Source of the DNA: Brasenia schreberi
Lineage: Eukaryota; Streptophyta; Magnoliopsida; Nymphaeales; Cabombaceae
Direction of reading: 5' to 3'
Assembly (NCBI GenBank): GCA_036023115.1
Contig: JAYKKT010000041.1
Span: forward strand, 1,196,001 to 1,260,000
DNA length: 64,000 bases
In this document: piece by piece, positions 1 through 13,500 of the stretch
Layout of the letters: the number at the start of each line of letters is the position of its first letter
How positions within the stretch are numbered: the stretch's first letter is position 1
The notes under the pieces: generated by a model
Told to the model about the DNA's origin: nothing
Database searches by the model: none
The model's input: only the letters and a program-made list of their open reading frames with translations
Made by a program: the position numbers and the translations under genes

Positions 1-520
1 GGCAGCCTACTGTGGGCGTCTCCTCCCATTGTCTAGCAGGTTGGATGGAAGTTCTCCAATTTGTCAAATCTTGTAAGTACATTATATTTTGTTAATTTAT
101 TTCATGCAGGACATCGTGTAACCATTTGTCTTATTAAGGGCACTCTTGTCCTTTAGAATATGAAGTCCATTATATAAGAACTTGGTTTCATTGTAACAGT
201 GTATGTGATGAAATAGAAAGAGAAAGAGGAGGGCAGCCCTCCATTGGAGGTTCCCTGCTCTTCTCCCTTCCTCTTCTCCAGACACTTGTGTGTATGTTTT
301 TCTAATTTTTCAACATATGTTGTTGCTAAAAGATTTTATGTTTATAGTATCCATTTATGTGAAATAGTGATCATGCATATGTTGACACTGACCTCCATTC
401 GAGGTTCCCTGGTCTTCTCCCTTCCTCTCCTCCACACACTTGTGTGTGTTTCTAATTTTTTGTTGCTAAAAGATTTTATGTTTATAGTATCCATTTATGT
501 CAAATAGTGATCACGCATAT
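1..520 (+). repeat. LTR-like remnant with local direct duplication
   Basis: A TATA-like TATATAAG near 163 is followed by a purine-rich run and the palindrome CCTCCATTGGAGG at 238. The LTRs at 26134, 39258 and 45333 share this layout, so this is probably a decayed plus-strand LTR of the same type (inference). The part from 238 to about 382 is repeated at 392-520 with small indels; both copies end in TAGTGATCA(T/C)GCATAT. The second copy of that 16-mer became the LINE target site at 505-520. No LTR ends were found and no gene is visible here. Confidence 0.45.
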
Positions 521-881
521 CCATGTTATAAAATCCGACAAAGTTTTACGCTGGTTGTTGGAAGCCTAACACAACCCTCCTCCTTTATCCGGGCTTGAGA
601 CCGGCAATGTAAGGGCGATCCCTTACATGGACGAAGTTAATGGAATATTATCCGGTAAGCTAATGGAGGTGGTAGATATTATGATTTGAAGAAAGATTCA
701 TATTCTATGTTTACAAGAGACAAAATGGGTTGGAGAAAAAGCAAAAGAGATAGAAGATAAAGGTTTTAAATTATGCTACTCAGGTAAAGAAAAGGCTCGA
801 AACGGAGTTGGTATTATCATAAATAAAGATTTAAAGGATAGTGTAGTAGACATACAACGATATGGTGACCGAATCATAACG

Positions 882-1379
882 TTGAAATTAGTGTTACGAG
901 CAGAGGTTTTGAATATAGTTTGTGCGTACGCACCCCAAGTAGGACTAGAAGATAGTATAAAGACAAATTTTTGGGAAGAGTTAGATAAGGTGATTGAAAA
1001 GATTCCACAAAGGGAGATGATTTGTTTAGGAGGAGACTTAAATGGACATGTCGGTAAAGAGGCATTAGGATATCAAGGGATTCATGGAAACTTTGGTTTT
1101 GGTCTTATAAATGAGGAAGGTAAGGAGATTTTAAATTTTGCTATGGCATTTGATCTCTTTATAGTCAATACAATCTTCAAAAAACGAGATGAACATGCAA
1201 TTACTTATAAGAGTGGCTTATCACAAACACAAATTGATTACTTTATTTGTAGAAAAAAAGATAGAGCATGTTGTAAAGATCGCAAGGTAATTCCAGGAGA
1301 AAGCTTAACCATCCAACATCGACTTTTAGTTATGGATTTACAAATAAAAAAATGGACAAAGAAGAAAAGAGTGCATTGA
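882..1379 (+). pseudogene. LINE endonuclease domain fragment
   Basis: Open stretch of 165 codons holding most of an exonuclease-endonuclease-phosphatase domain. Visible motifs are a GGDLNGHVG block (the GDFN-type motif), a TYKSG segment and TQIDYF near the end. The domain begins upstream near 700 with LCLQETKW, separated only by an in-frame stop near 686, so the true ORF was longer. In RTE elements this domain nicks the target DNA to start reverse transcription. It is followed by a highly charged linker (about 1592-1861) leading to the RT. Confidence 0.8.
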
Positions 1380-2331
1380 GCTATTCAAACTAAATGGTGG
1401 AACCTCAAAAGCGAGAAAGAAGATATATTTAAACAGAAAGTCCTTCAAGGAGACGTTTAGAATTATGTTGGTATACCCTGTGATATGTGGAACAATATGG
1501 CTATACATATTAGGAAAGTGGCGAAAGATGTGTTAGTGTATCTAAGGGAGATGTACCGACACAAAAAGAAGCTTGGTGGTGGAGTGAAGTAGTGCAAAAT
1601 AAAATCAAGGCAAAGAGGGCATGTTACAAATTACATTATGCTAAGAAAACTAGTGAAACTTTAGAGGCTTATAAGAAAACAAAGAAGGAAGCGAAAAAGG
1701 CCGTAAGTGAAGCAAAAGCTAAAATTTGGGAGGATTTATATAAAAAACTCAACTCAAAAGAGGGTGAAAGAGATATTTTTAGGATAGCTAGGGCTAGAGA
1801 TAAGAAAACTAAAGATCTTAATTATGTTAGATGCATAAGGACGAGGATAAAAAAATTCTAGTGGCAAATGATGATTTAAGAAATAGATGGAAAAACTATT
1901 TTTATAAGTTTTTGAATGAAAATAAAGATGTTAGTATTAGATTAGGAGAGTTAGCCAAATCAGAAAAGTATATAAACCACAATTTCTACTGACGTATTCA
2001 AAAGAATGAAGTCAAAGAGGCTCTTAAACGTATGAAGGATGGTAAATTGGTAGGACCAGATAATATTCCTATAGAAGTTTGGAAAATACTAGAAGAAATA
2101 TGAATCACTTGGCTCACAAGACTATTTAATGAAATATGGAAAAACCAAAAGATGCCTGAGGAATGGAGAACAAGTACACTTATACCCATATATAAGAACA
2201 AGGGAGACATTCAAAATTGTGCGAATTATCGAGGTATCAAGTTAATGAGCCATATTATGAAATTGTGAGAAAGAATTATCGAACGTAGGTTAAGACAAGT
2301 ATCAAGTACAACAGAAAACCAATTTGGATTC

Positions 2332-2925
2332 ATGCCATGCAGATCTACTGTTGAAGTGATTCACCTTTTGAGGCATCTTATGGAATATTTTAGAGCAAAA
2401 AATAAAGACCTTCACATGATATTTATTGATCTAGAAAAAGCTTATGATAGAGTACCGAGGGAGGTTCTTTGGAGAACTTTAGAAAAAAGAGGTATCCCAT
2501 TAACATACATTAACCTTATAAGAGACATGTATGATGGTGCAAAAATATGTGTGAGGACTCATGAAGGAATGACAAACTTCTTTGAAGTTAATATTGGGTT
2601 ACATCAAGGATCAACTTTAAGTCCATACTTATTTATAATGGTGATTGATGAGTTAACAAAACATGTTCCAGATGAAGTACCTTGGTGTATGCTATTTGCA
2701 TATGACATTGTATTAGTGGAGGAGTCTAAGGAAAAAGTTAATAGAAAATTGGAACTATGGAGAGAAACATTAGAAAGCAAAGGCCTCCAACTTAGTAGAA
2801 CAAAGACAAAATATATGGAATGTAAGTTTGATCATTTGGTTACTTCAGAGGACATAAAAATTAAAATTGGCACACATTGCGTCTCCCAAAAGGAAAGTTT
2901 TAAATACCTATGGTCAATTTTTTAG
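2332..2925 (+). pseudogene. LINE reverse transcriptase core
   Basis: The 197-codon stretch holds the RT fingers and palm: [17 protein letters not shown] (first catalytic Asp), [13 protein letters not shown], and the active-site box. That box reads FAYDIV instead of FADD, so a catalytic aspartate is replaced and the copy could not polymerise even without its stops. Upstream RT sequence continues back to about 1998 across a stop. The related copy at 8154 still has FADD. Confidence 0.85.
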
Positions 2926-2972
2926 AGTGATAGAAGAATTGATGGAGATGTTATGCATAGAATTAATGCTGG

Positions 2973-3467
2973 TTGGTAAAATGGAGAGGAGCATCAGGTA
3001 TTCTTTGTGATAAGAGGATACCATTAAAGTTAAAAGGTAAATATTATAGAGCAGCAATTAGGCCTGCCATGTTTTATGGTTATGAGTGTTGGGCAGTTAA
3101 TCATCAACATGTACAAAAGATGTCTGTGACAAAAATGAAGATTGTTAGATGGATGAGTGGTCATACAAGAAAAGACCGTATACCCAATGAGGTTATTAGA
3201 AACAAATTAGGAGTGGCACCAATAGAGGATAAAATGAGAGAATGTCGTTTAAGATGGTTTGGACATATAGAAAGGATATCAAAAGAAGAACCTTTAAGAA
3301 GGTATGAAAAACTAAATTTGGAAAGTATTAAAAGAGCTAGAGGACGACCACAAAAGTGTTGGAAAGAAACAATAAAGAATGATCTAGCTTATTGTGAGTT
3401 AACTGCTAACTTGGCACACGATAGGGATATGTGGAAACAAAGAATCCATGTAGCCGACCCCGTCTAG
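2973..3467 (+). pseudogene. LINE C-terminal domain
   Basis: 164-codon stretch after the RT, with the RTE C-terminal pattern [10 protein letters not shown] and [17 protein letters not shown]. It ends 29 bases before the TTG-repeat tail. This stretch is the part most often kept in 5'-truncated copies elsewhere in the window. Confidence 0.8.
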
Positions 3468-3559
3468 TATGGGAAAGGGCTTAGTTGTTGTTGTTGTAGT
3501 GATCACGCATATGTGGACACATGCAGGGGTTCACGACAGGTCATACTAGCTTGACTCAC

Positions 3560-3800
3560 TTACCATGCTAAATCTTGGTCCAGGCAGTCAGTTCCAGTTT
3601 GGTTCCAGGCTTATTTGAATAATAAGGTATAAAATTGGAACCAAAAGGTACTTGGAACCAGAACCAACGGTTTTAAACTGTCAGTTCTGGTTCTAGTTTG
3701 GTTCCCCAATTGGTAAAACTGGAACCGAGACGTTGGGTTCACTGGTTTCAGTTCCAATCGGTTGCACAAACAGTTGGGTTCGGTCCAATTCGTGAGGTCA
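3560..3800. repeat. GGTTCC-rich degenerate repeat
   Basis: The stretch is built from irregular repeats and inversions of GGTTCCAGTTTGG and AACTGGAACC, so it can fold on itself. No coding frame or terminal structure was found. A similar GGTTC/GAACC-rich patch is at about 47460-47620. Confidence 0.5.
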
Positions 3801-4436
3801 GCTGGCTGTTTACATTAAATAGAATTGCTGACCTTGTTTTTGGTGACTTAATCAAATCTAACCTTGCCTAGTAAGGTGATCATAAAATTGTTGGACATGT
3901 GAGGAAAATGGAGACTGTTTTTTACTTGTTTTATGTCCTCTTCTAGTAATTATGTATGGTTTTTGGACTCAGTCATAAAGACCTGCCCTAACTTCTGTTA
4001 GCTTGGGTTGTTTGACTATTTGTATTGATGTCCTTGAATGACAGATAGATGGTGAACTATGACGTGCTTGTATTTTGACTTAGTTAGTATGAATGCTAAA
4101 TATTTTTATGCTTGGTATAATTTAGCCAAACTATTTGTACGCCCAGATTTATGATAGCCTGAAAATCAACAATGAAAGTTAATAGGAGAAACTCAATTGC
4201 ATGCAAAATATTCACTGTTATGAAAAAGCACACCGCTGCCACAATCTTGCAAGATGGCTTCTTCAGTTGACAGCATGTATCTTTCATTTGGAGTTTCCTT
4301 AATGGCTTGGTTTATCTTTGTTTAGTTCTTACAGTTTTGAAGCTTTTGAGGTACATGGTCTATTGTTGCCAGTTTTCTGGCCAAGGGATGTCCATTTTTT
4401 TTTTGTTAATATTAATAGAAACTTGTCCTTTTGCAG

Positions 4437-4524
4437 TGTGAACTTCTTTTGAAGGTCATACTTGAGCACGGGAGACTAACATTTGATCAACTATTGGTTA
4501 GAGGAGATTGGGTTTCAAATGAAG
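4437..4524 (+). CDS. RPC3: RPC3 exon (first recognised)
   Basis: Acceptor TTTTGCAG at 4429-4436 and donor GTACGT at 4525. Begins in phase 0 with [14 protein letters not shown] and ends one base into a Glu codon. An earlier exon must precede it; I did not find one with confidence between 1 and 4436. Confidence 0.85.
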
Positions 4525-7500
4525 GTACGTCTTGAGTACTGTGTGTGTGGCATGTGTATATATCCCAAGCAACTTTAGAACATATCTCACACTACATTTC
4601 GATACGTATCTTATCGAGACTTTTTCTGTACGATACAGCCACATTGTAAATGGCATCTATATCGTAAGATACGGGGCTCTGCCTTACATGTGTGGTAGGT
4701 GTATTGGTCCATACTGTAGGTGTATCATACCGATTTTATTTTCTACAGAAAAGGTTACGGTATAGATCTATACATATTGACATGTATCGTATTGATGACC
4801 TTTCCAATACAGGTAAAGTATCGATAATTACAACAGTGATACCAAGTTAGCTTAGTGGTATATCAAAAATATTTTTGAAAATAACTAATTAATTTTGTAC
4901 CAGCATTGATAGTAACTTCCTTCCCAAAAGAAAAAGTAAAAATCTGGAAAAGGTATTTATTGCTTTACTTTTGTCAATACATTGGTCTATTTTTTGCTGC
5001 ATAGCTGCTCTCTTTAGTGAAATTAGTCGGAAAAAATAATTTTCCTTGGTTGTGCACAATGCAGAAATTTCAAATAGTTCAGATATTAAAGCTACTGTTA
5101 GGGCCAATTTTGCCAAGCTTGTTGGAGCACATTTTCTAGAACGCTGCCCAAACCCTAACCCATCAATTGTTTCAAGCTCAGAAGATAATCCAAAAAGAAA
5201 GGTTGCACGGGGTGCTAAGGTGATACAAATTAGTTTGATTTATGTACAATTTTCTGGAATTTCTTTTGTTTCTCAGTTAGTTTGCTTTTGAATTTACATT
5301 CGTTTTTCACTTGTGAGTTTCAACTATGATATCTAGCATTTTGTTTCGATATGGTGGTACTATGGTCCTGAACAAATCATGATTTTGTTTTATTGTTTTA
5401 CAGAGCTTGCTTTTGTTTTTGCTGTCTAATTATATTTTTAAATACACTAATAATATAAAGATTGTCCTTATTCTGTAAATTTAACATAATAGCTTAATGC
5501 CATTACCTTTTGTTTGTCTGGTGAAATTCTTGCACATAGTGTTATATTTAAAGAAATGTTATATTGACGAAAATCACATTAAACATTATTTGATCTGGTT
5601 TTGGGTACAAGGTTTTGTGATACTTTACAGTGCTTGTTGTTGTTGTTGTTGTGCTTTTAGTTACTTTTATTCTCATTTATGCCATGAAATTTCGTTTATA
5701 AAATAATAAAGGTCCTGCGTGGTAGCCTTGTGGTGAAGAAGGATTTATGGTTTGCCAAGACCTTTTGCTTTCTGGGAGATGTGAACTGCACTTTCTTTCT
5801 ATTGTATGTGGCTGCAGCAATGTTGCCAAAACGCTGCATTGAAAGTGGTCTTGGCAATTGTAGGACACCATTCAGCACTATCCTCAAGAAGTAATAATGT
5901 CTGCTCATCTACCTCATGTTTAGGCAATACAACGGCCTTGTAGAGCTGTACTTTGGTGAAACAAATACAAAAATTCCAACTCGGTACAAGGGTACCAAAT
6001 GAAAAAACTGAACTGCAATTGAAATCACTTAATTTTGTTTCTGCCATCTTTGTGATCTAACCAGGCTGTTCAGGAGATAGTGGCTGATGAGCAGCTGGCA
6101 GTCATAGCTTCATCTTGTCCAGGCTCTCAACGATTTTATTTTCCCATCCAAGCTGTCAGTGCGTTTGAAGAAGTAACTGAAGACCAGCCATCAAGCTCAG
6201 CAGTTGGGGAAAAGGTTAGTAGACCTTTCATTGGTTGATGCACTTAGCCAGCAAATTTGTAGCTGATGTAGTTTATTCTTGCAAATGCAGACCAAGAAAA
6301 ACTTCATTTAGTCTTGATTTTTCAAGTCTTCATATCTGCTGTTTCTCATCTGTCTTCTGAAGTTGCTTATATTTAGCGTAGAAAGTGATGTTTCTTGAAA
6401 TTTTCAATCCTAGGTCTCACTGGTGGTTTATTGGGAGGTTCTATTTCATTAACTTCTTGTACTTCACTACCATCACGATTATCATCACTATTGTTGTTAT
6501 CATTTTCAATCATATTTCTTTCTTCTGCTGAACAAATTATCATGAGTCCTAACAAAACAAGCCATGGCTCTCTTTAAACATAACCACCGTCTACCAAACC
6601 AACTTATGTGCACAACATGCATCACTTATTTATACTGAGTTGCGGTTCTACATCATATCTTGAAAGTAGCATATGCAATGTCCAGTGCCATTTTGTGTTT
6701 TTATTTTGAGCATTAGTTAAAAAAATCGCACACATGAAATTCTTGTATTCTGGCACTTAGTTCTAGTGCCTGATGAGGTTTTCCAAATGGTAGAGTCCCT
6801 TATCATAGAGAACTACGTTTCTTTCTTGTGGCCATTAGTCATAACCAAAAATTAGATAAATCAAAACCTGGTTCCAAGTATAGTATATGATATTGTTTTT
6901 GCAGTTACTGTTTCCTAGAGGGTAGGATTGTCTATTGTCCCCCTTGCTTCCTAGTTTTGCTTTCATACCTTTCGCCCATCTCTTATTACCATTTTATTTG
7001 CTTTGTTTTGCCATTCTTTTAATACTATGAGAACAAAGGTTCATGAAAGACTATAAATAATGAGGAAGGATAAAATGAGAGAAAATCGTTTAAGATGGTT
7101 TGGACATATAGAAAGACGACCCAAGGATGCTCCGGTAAGAAGATATGAAAAATTAGATTGTGAAAATGTTAAAAGAGGAAGAGAACGACTACAAAAGTGT
7201 TGGAAAGAAACAATAAAGAATGATCTAGTTTATATTGAGCTGACTGCTAGCATGGCACATGATAGGACTGTGGAAAGAGAATCCATGTAGCCGACCCCAT
7301 GTATGGGAAAAGGCTTAGTTGTTTGTTGTTGTTGCTTTTAAGATAGTATGTAAAACATTTTCTCATTGCCTTAATCTTAGCCCCATTCTGTGATGTGATG
7401 TGAAAAATCTTGCTTACTGAGTAGAATTAAAGGAAGAAGCGTATGTAGGGTTCCCTAGAAGATGCATGCCTTCAAGTTGGATGTACTCTTTTATGCTTTC

Positions 7501-10500
7501 AAAGCTAGCATCACAAATGTTATATGGCCTGTGGAAGCAAATTTTTTTCTCAACCTTCTGGAAGCATTTTTTTTTGATGATGTTGTGTTATATGGCCTGC
7601 TGTTTCAACTATGCAATACATTTAGTAGTTTACTGATAGATTCGTTTCCTGTGGAGTAGTTTGTCCAGTTGGAGTTGTTACCTGTTATTACTATTCTTGG
7701 TTCTTGTCTGGGTTTGGCTTCGGTCCATATAATTTTGGATAAATTGATACGTGCAATATGTACCATATAGTTCTACTGTAGTAAACCTTTTAAGGAATCC
7801 CGTTTGCTGGTTTTCAGTTTGCAGACTTAGGAACATATTAAGATGTTTTCCAAGCCATAAAGGACTATATTCAACAGAAATATACAAGTTTAATTATGGA
7901 AATAGATTTTGATTAAATTAACACATTTTTGGGAAGAGATCTGTTGAGAAGTAATGGTGGATTAGTTCTGCATCCCTGGTCCTATTAGTGTAACTTGTTG
8001 ATTGTTTAGTTAGTATAAGGGTAGATTAGTCTTTGAAGTTAGAACACCCTTATATAAGCTGAGTGCAGCTGCAGAAGCATGTATGGCTGATGTAAGGGTG
8101 ACCTCTATAGAGATGATCCCACTTTATGTACAAGACAGATTTATAATCGTTTTATGGAACATTTTAGAGCAAAAAAGAAAGACCTTCACATGATATTTAT
8201 TGATCTAGAAACTTACGATAAGGTACCGAGAGAGGTTCTTTGGAGAACCTTGGAAAAACGAGGTATCCCATTGACATACATTAACCTTATAAGAGACATG
8301 TACAATGGTGCAAAAACATGTGTGGGGACTCTTGAAGGAATGACAAACTTCTTTGAAGTTAATATTGGGTTACATCAAGAATCAACTTTAAGTCCATACT
8401 TACTTATAATGATGATTGATGAGTTAACAAAACATATTCAAGATGAAGTGCCTTGGTGTATGGTATTTGCAGATGACATTGTGTTAGTGGAAGAGTCTAA
8501 GGAAAAAGTTAATAGAAAATTGGAACTATGGAGAGAAGCATTAGAAAGCAAAGGCCTCCGACTTAGTAGAACAAAGACATAATATATGGAATATAAGTTT
8601 GATCATTTTGTTACTTCAATGGACATAAAAATTAAAATTGGCACACATTGCATCCCCCAAAAGGAAAGTTTTAAATACCTAGGGTCAATTTTTCAGAGTG
8701 ATGTTAGAATTAATGGAAATATTACGCATAGAATTAATGATGGTTGGTTAAAATGGAGAGGAGCATCAGGTATTCTATGTGATAAGAAGATACGATTAAA
8801 GTTAAAAGGTAAAATTATAGAGCAACAATTAGACCTGCCGTGTTTTATGGTTCTGAGTGTTGGGCAATTAACCACCAACATGTATAAAAGATGTTTGTGA
8901 CAGAAATAAAGATGTTGAGATGGATGAGTGGTCATAAAAAAAAGACCATATACATAATGAGGTTATTATAAACAAATTAGGAGTGACACCAATAGAGGAT
9001 AAAAGGAGATAATATCGTTTAAGATGGTTTGGACATATAGAAAGAAGATTAGAAGAACCTATAAGAAGGTATGAAAAACTAAATTTGGAAAGTATTAAAA
9101 GAGGTAGAGGATGACCACAAAAGTGTTGGAAAGAAACAATAAAGAATGATCTAGCTTATTGTGAGTTAACTGCTAATATGGCATATGATAGAGCTCTGTG
9201 GAAACAAAGAATCCATGTAGCCGATCCCCTCTAGTATAGAAAAAGGCTTAGTTGTTGTTGTTGTAAAGGTTTCTTTATAACATGGTATCAGAGCTTTGTA
9301 GTCATTGACTGCTAGTGGTATATACTCATTGGTGAAGAAATCGTTGCTGGTGGAACGAAGAATAGAACGATGGAAGCAGTTCTACAGAAACATATTTCAC
9401 TTCTGTACACAGGTGAATTTCATGATTGATTTATTGATATTTCTGCATGCGATTATCTTAGATTGTGACTTGGGTTGGTGGAAATTCGATCCTTAGCAGT
9501 GTGGATAGTTAATTCCTAGCAAACCATGGCAAAAATCCAATGGAATCGGAGTTATCGTTAGACTATTGTAGAAATTTCTGAAATTGGATGTGAAGTATAG
9601 TCTACTATATACAACTCTCACCAATATTCATGCATAAGACTGTGGAGTAAATATGGTAGATGAGGAAGTTTATTCTTTTTAGATTACCAATGTTAAATTA
9701 GATGGTAAATTTTTTTAAATAATCAAGATCTATCGAACTAGCCCTATGTCATACGGGTGCGGGATACGATAAATTTCAAAAATTTTGGGTGCGGCGACAC
9801 GACTAGTGTAAATATTTGTCGATGATCAAAGGTTGATGCGGCACGAATCAATATCACCAAGTCGCCAAGAGTCAAATGACATTCACTCACGAATGTCTAT
9901 CTTCAAGAATGATTAACAAGACAGAAGCACATACAAAACAAGTCAAGAAGCAGTGTAAGACTGCATACTTTATTAACGAATTGAAGTAGTATTTATAGAC
10001 AAAGATAGTTGGAAGAAAGAGAGGAAGAACCAAGGCCCAAAGGGCCAACACATGCACTAGTGCTGGCCGCCAGCACTAGCCGTTGGAGCTGCCAACGGAA
10101 TGGCCAGGGCCCTACTGGCCCTGGCCCTCCTTTTTGCTGGGACTGCACGGGCCCTACTGGCCCGTGTCCCTATTACATTAACACCCCCCCTCAAACTTAC
10201 GGGGTATACATTGAAAGTTTGTCTAATAAAAACTGAAACCGAGAAGCTGAAAGGGATTTGTGAAGAAGTCTGCGAGCTGCATCTCAGATGTGACATAACA
10301 AAGTGAGATCTTCTTATTGAGGCATTCTTCACGAACAAAGTGACAGTCCATCTCGATATGTTTGGTCCGCTCATGAAAGGTGTTGTTGGAGGCAATGTAA
10401 TGGCACTTTTGTTGTCACAATACATGATGGCGGGGTGTTTGACGTGGACCCTCATGTCTACGAGAAGGGTTGTGATCCAAGAAATCTCCATCGCAGCTGT

Positions 10501-13500
10501 AGCCATGGCTCGATACTCGGCTTTCGTAGATGAGAGAGACACCTTCTGTTGTTTTTTGCACTTCCAGGAAACAAGAGATTCACCTAAAAACACACAAAAT
10601 CGTAGAGTGTCTTTGACATCTCCACCCCAATCAGCATCTGTATATATATAGATAAATCAAAAGATGAAGAGGAAGTTAAGAGGACCCCCTTGTGGGCAGT
10701 GTTTCTAATATATCGAATAATGCGCAAGACAACACTCATATGAACAGAAGTAGGTGCCTGTTGAAATTGACTGGCTATGTGTACTGCATGAGAAATATCT
10801 GGTCTAGTAATGGTGAGATAAGTGAGTGCACCTATGAGTTGTCGATAAGGAGTGGGATCCTCTAATTTCTCACCATCAGTGGAACGTAGTTTGGTGCCTA
10901 GGACTTTAGGGGTGTCAACAATCTTAGTATCTGTAATACCAGATCTTTCAACAATATCATTACCAAACTTTGTTTGAGACATAAAGTATCCACAATTATT
11001 TTGGGTTATCTCAATTCCTAAGAAGTAATTCAGCAAGCCCAAGTCTTTCATATCAAATTCATGATGAAGATTAAGTTTAACTTCAGCAATGCTTGCTGCA
11101 TCATTGCCTGTGATGATCATGTCATCCACATACAAGAGCAAGATAACAATGCCAGATTTTGTTTTCCGTACAAACAATGTAGTATCAGTATAGAAAGTTA
11201 CAAAATTATGTAAGTGCATGAATTTTTCAAATCGGTCAAACCAAGCTTTCGGGGCTTGTTTTAGACCGTACAAAGCCTTTCTTAATTTGAGTGCATGACG
11301 AGGAGGGAGAGTGACACCATGAGGAGGACTCATGTAGACTTCTTCATTTAAGTAGCCATTCAAGAAAGCATTCTTGACATCAAGTTGATATATGTTCCAT
11401 TGCTTGATTGCACTAATGGTTATGAGGATTCTAATTGTGGTCATTCTAGCTATTGGGGCAAAGGTTTCATCATAGTCAATTCCATATTCTTGGGCATAAC
11501 CTTTAGCAACTAGTCTAGTCTTGTATCTCTCAATTTGATCGTTGCTGTGAGTTTTGATTTTATATACCCATCGACATCCAATGACTTTCTTATCTTTTGG
11601 CAAGGGTGCAACTATCCATGTCTGAGCCTTGTTTAGGACATTGAGTTCATCTTTCATAGCATCTTCCCATTCTGGAATACCTTTAGCTTGATGATAGAAT
11701 CTAGGTTCCTTAACTTGACGAAGGGTGGCAATCAAATTTCTTCGTTGTGGTTCAAAAGATTCATATGACATAAATCGCTGAGGAGGTCTTGAAACCCTGG
11801 GTTCTAAGCTTGGAATATCAGGTTCCATGTGGGCTTCATTGGTGGTTCTAGGTCGTCTTGTATAATGTGAGGAGAAGGGTTCAATAATTGACCGAGTATC
11901 AATAGTGATGTGTGAAATCTCATTGTTTTCAATATGATCTTCTTAAATGTCTTGATGATCTACTGAGTCACAATCATTATCTTCTTCTAGCTCAAAGACA
12001 TCTTGAAGAGTGAAAGGTTTCGAATTTTTCAGGGATTTGGACTCATAATAAATATCGTTCTCAAAAAATTTCACATCCATGGACACATACAATTTGTCTT
12101 ATATAGGATCAAAACACCTATACCCCTTTTTGTCAATGTCATAACCAAGAAAGACACATTCAATAGCTCTAGGTGACAATTTGTCATTCTTGTCTGTATA
12201 CACAAAACATCTACATCCAAAAACCCTAAGTCTTTCATAATATGGAGGAATGTTGTATAATTTTTTGAAAGGTGAAGTATTCTCAAGGTTAGAGGAAGGC
12301 ATTCTATTTATAAGATATATTGTGCTAAGAGTAGCTTCGACCCATAAGAATTTAGGAACTTTACTAGCAATTAACATAGTTCTACAAGTTTCAATAATAT
12401 GCCTATGTTTTCTTTCCGCTAGACCATTTTGTTGGGGTGTTTTAGTGCATGATTTTTGGTGAATAATACCATTAGTTTCAATAAATTTATGAAATTCATT
12501 AGACATGTATTCTCCTCCCGAATCGGATCTAAAGATTTTAATGGTTGCTCCAAATTGGTTTTTGATCATATTACAAAATACTACAAAATTTTCAAATACT
12601 TCGGATTTGTGTTTTAAGAGATATATCCATATAAATCGAGTAAAGTCATCCATAAAAATCACATAGTATTGCAATCCTCCTTTAGAAACAACGGGCGCGG
12701 GGCCCCAAGCATCCGAATGTATTAAATCAAAAGCTTTCTTTAGTACATAGTTTCTTTCTCCAAAAGGAAGGTGATGCATTTTTCCAAGAATACAATCTTT
12801 ACATTCAAAATTTTTCTTTCTAATGCTTTTCATCAAAGGAATGTTACACAATTTTTGAGAGTCCAAGTGTCCAAGTCTTTTATGCCATAGCGTAGCATCT
12901 TGAGTTATGTTACAAAGACCCAAATTTGGTATAACAAGATAGTCCATTTTGTATAGTCCACTTTCTCTATGGCCTTGACCAATCACCTTCTTCGATAGGT
13001 GATCCTGCACCACACAATGTTTGGATGAGAAAGTGACTATACGATTGTTATCACATATTTGTGCAACAGAGAGTAGGTTTAAATTAAGTTTAGGTATAAA
13101 ACTTACATTTTGAATTTTAAAGTTTTGTTTTTCAAGGTTTCCTAATTTTTTTATTTGAAGTTTTGTTCCATCGGTAGTAAACACATGCTTTCCAATGGTT
13201 TTACAAGAATTAATCAAAGAATCTTCACTATGTGTCATATGAAAAGATGCACCGAAATCTAGAAACCAAGACATTCCTTGCGAAGTAGCTAGAGTATTCT
13301 CGGAGATGCTTGCTTTTTCTTTAAAAATTTCTTCTATGTATGCTTTGATGTTGTTGGGCAAGACTCCTTCCACGGCTCCCACATTCCCACCCCTTTTTCG
13401 AAGTAGAGGATAAGTGGTTTTAATGTGTCCACTTTCCTTGCAATAATGACAAATTATATCTTTGTTGGGCTATGGTCCTGTGGGCTTCGTGAATGGGCCT

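Larger units (their letters stand above)
521..3496 (+). mobile_element. RTE-type LINE, nearly full length, with 16-bp TSD
   Basis: The target-site duplication TAGTGATCACGCATAT is perfect at 505-520 and 3497-3512, so both ends are defined. The element has a short 5' leader, an endonuclease region, a reverse transcriptase region, a C-terminal domain, and a very short 3' tail that ends in TAGTTGTTGTTGTTG. An apurinic-type endonuclease plus RT in one frame and a simple-repeat tail are typical of the RTE clade (family knowledge). Several in-frame stops and frame shifts make it inactive. It lies upstream of the first recognised RPC3 exon, in the same orientation. The other LINE pieces in this window belong to this family. 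Confidence 0.9.

Noticed and set aside
20..90. Possible upstream RPC3 exon ending at GTAAGT (82)
   Set aside because: A short frame reads MEVLQFVKSC, loosely like the family's RMRFxKF segment, but an acceptor, phase and longer match are lacking.
6373..6555. Asn/Asp-rich minus-strand ORF as a Copia linker or gene
   Set aside because: Too short and low complexity; no flanking element.
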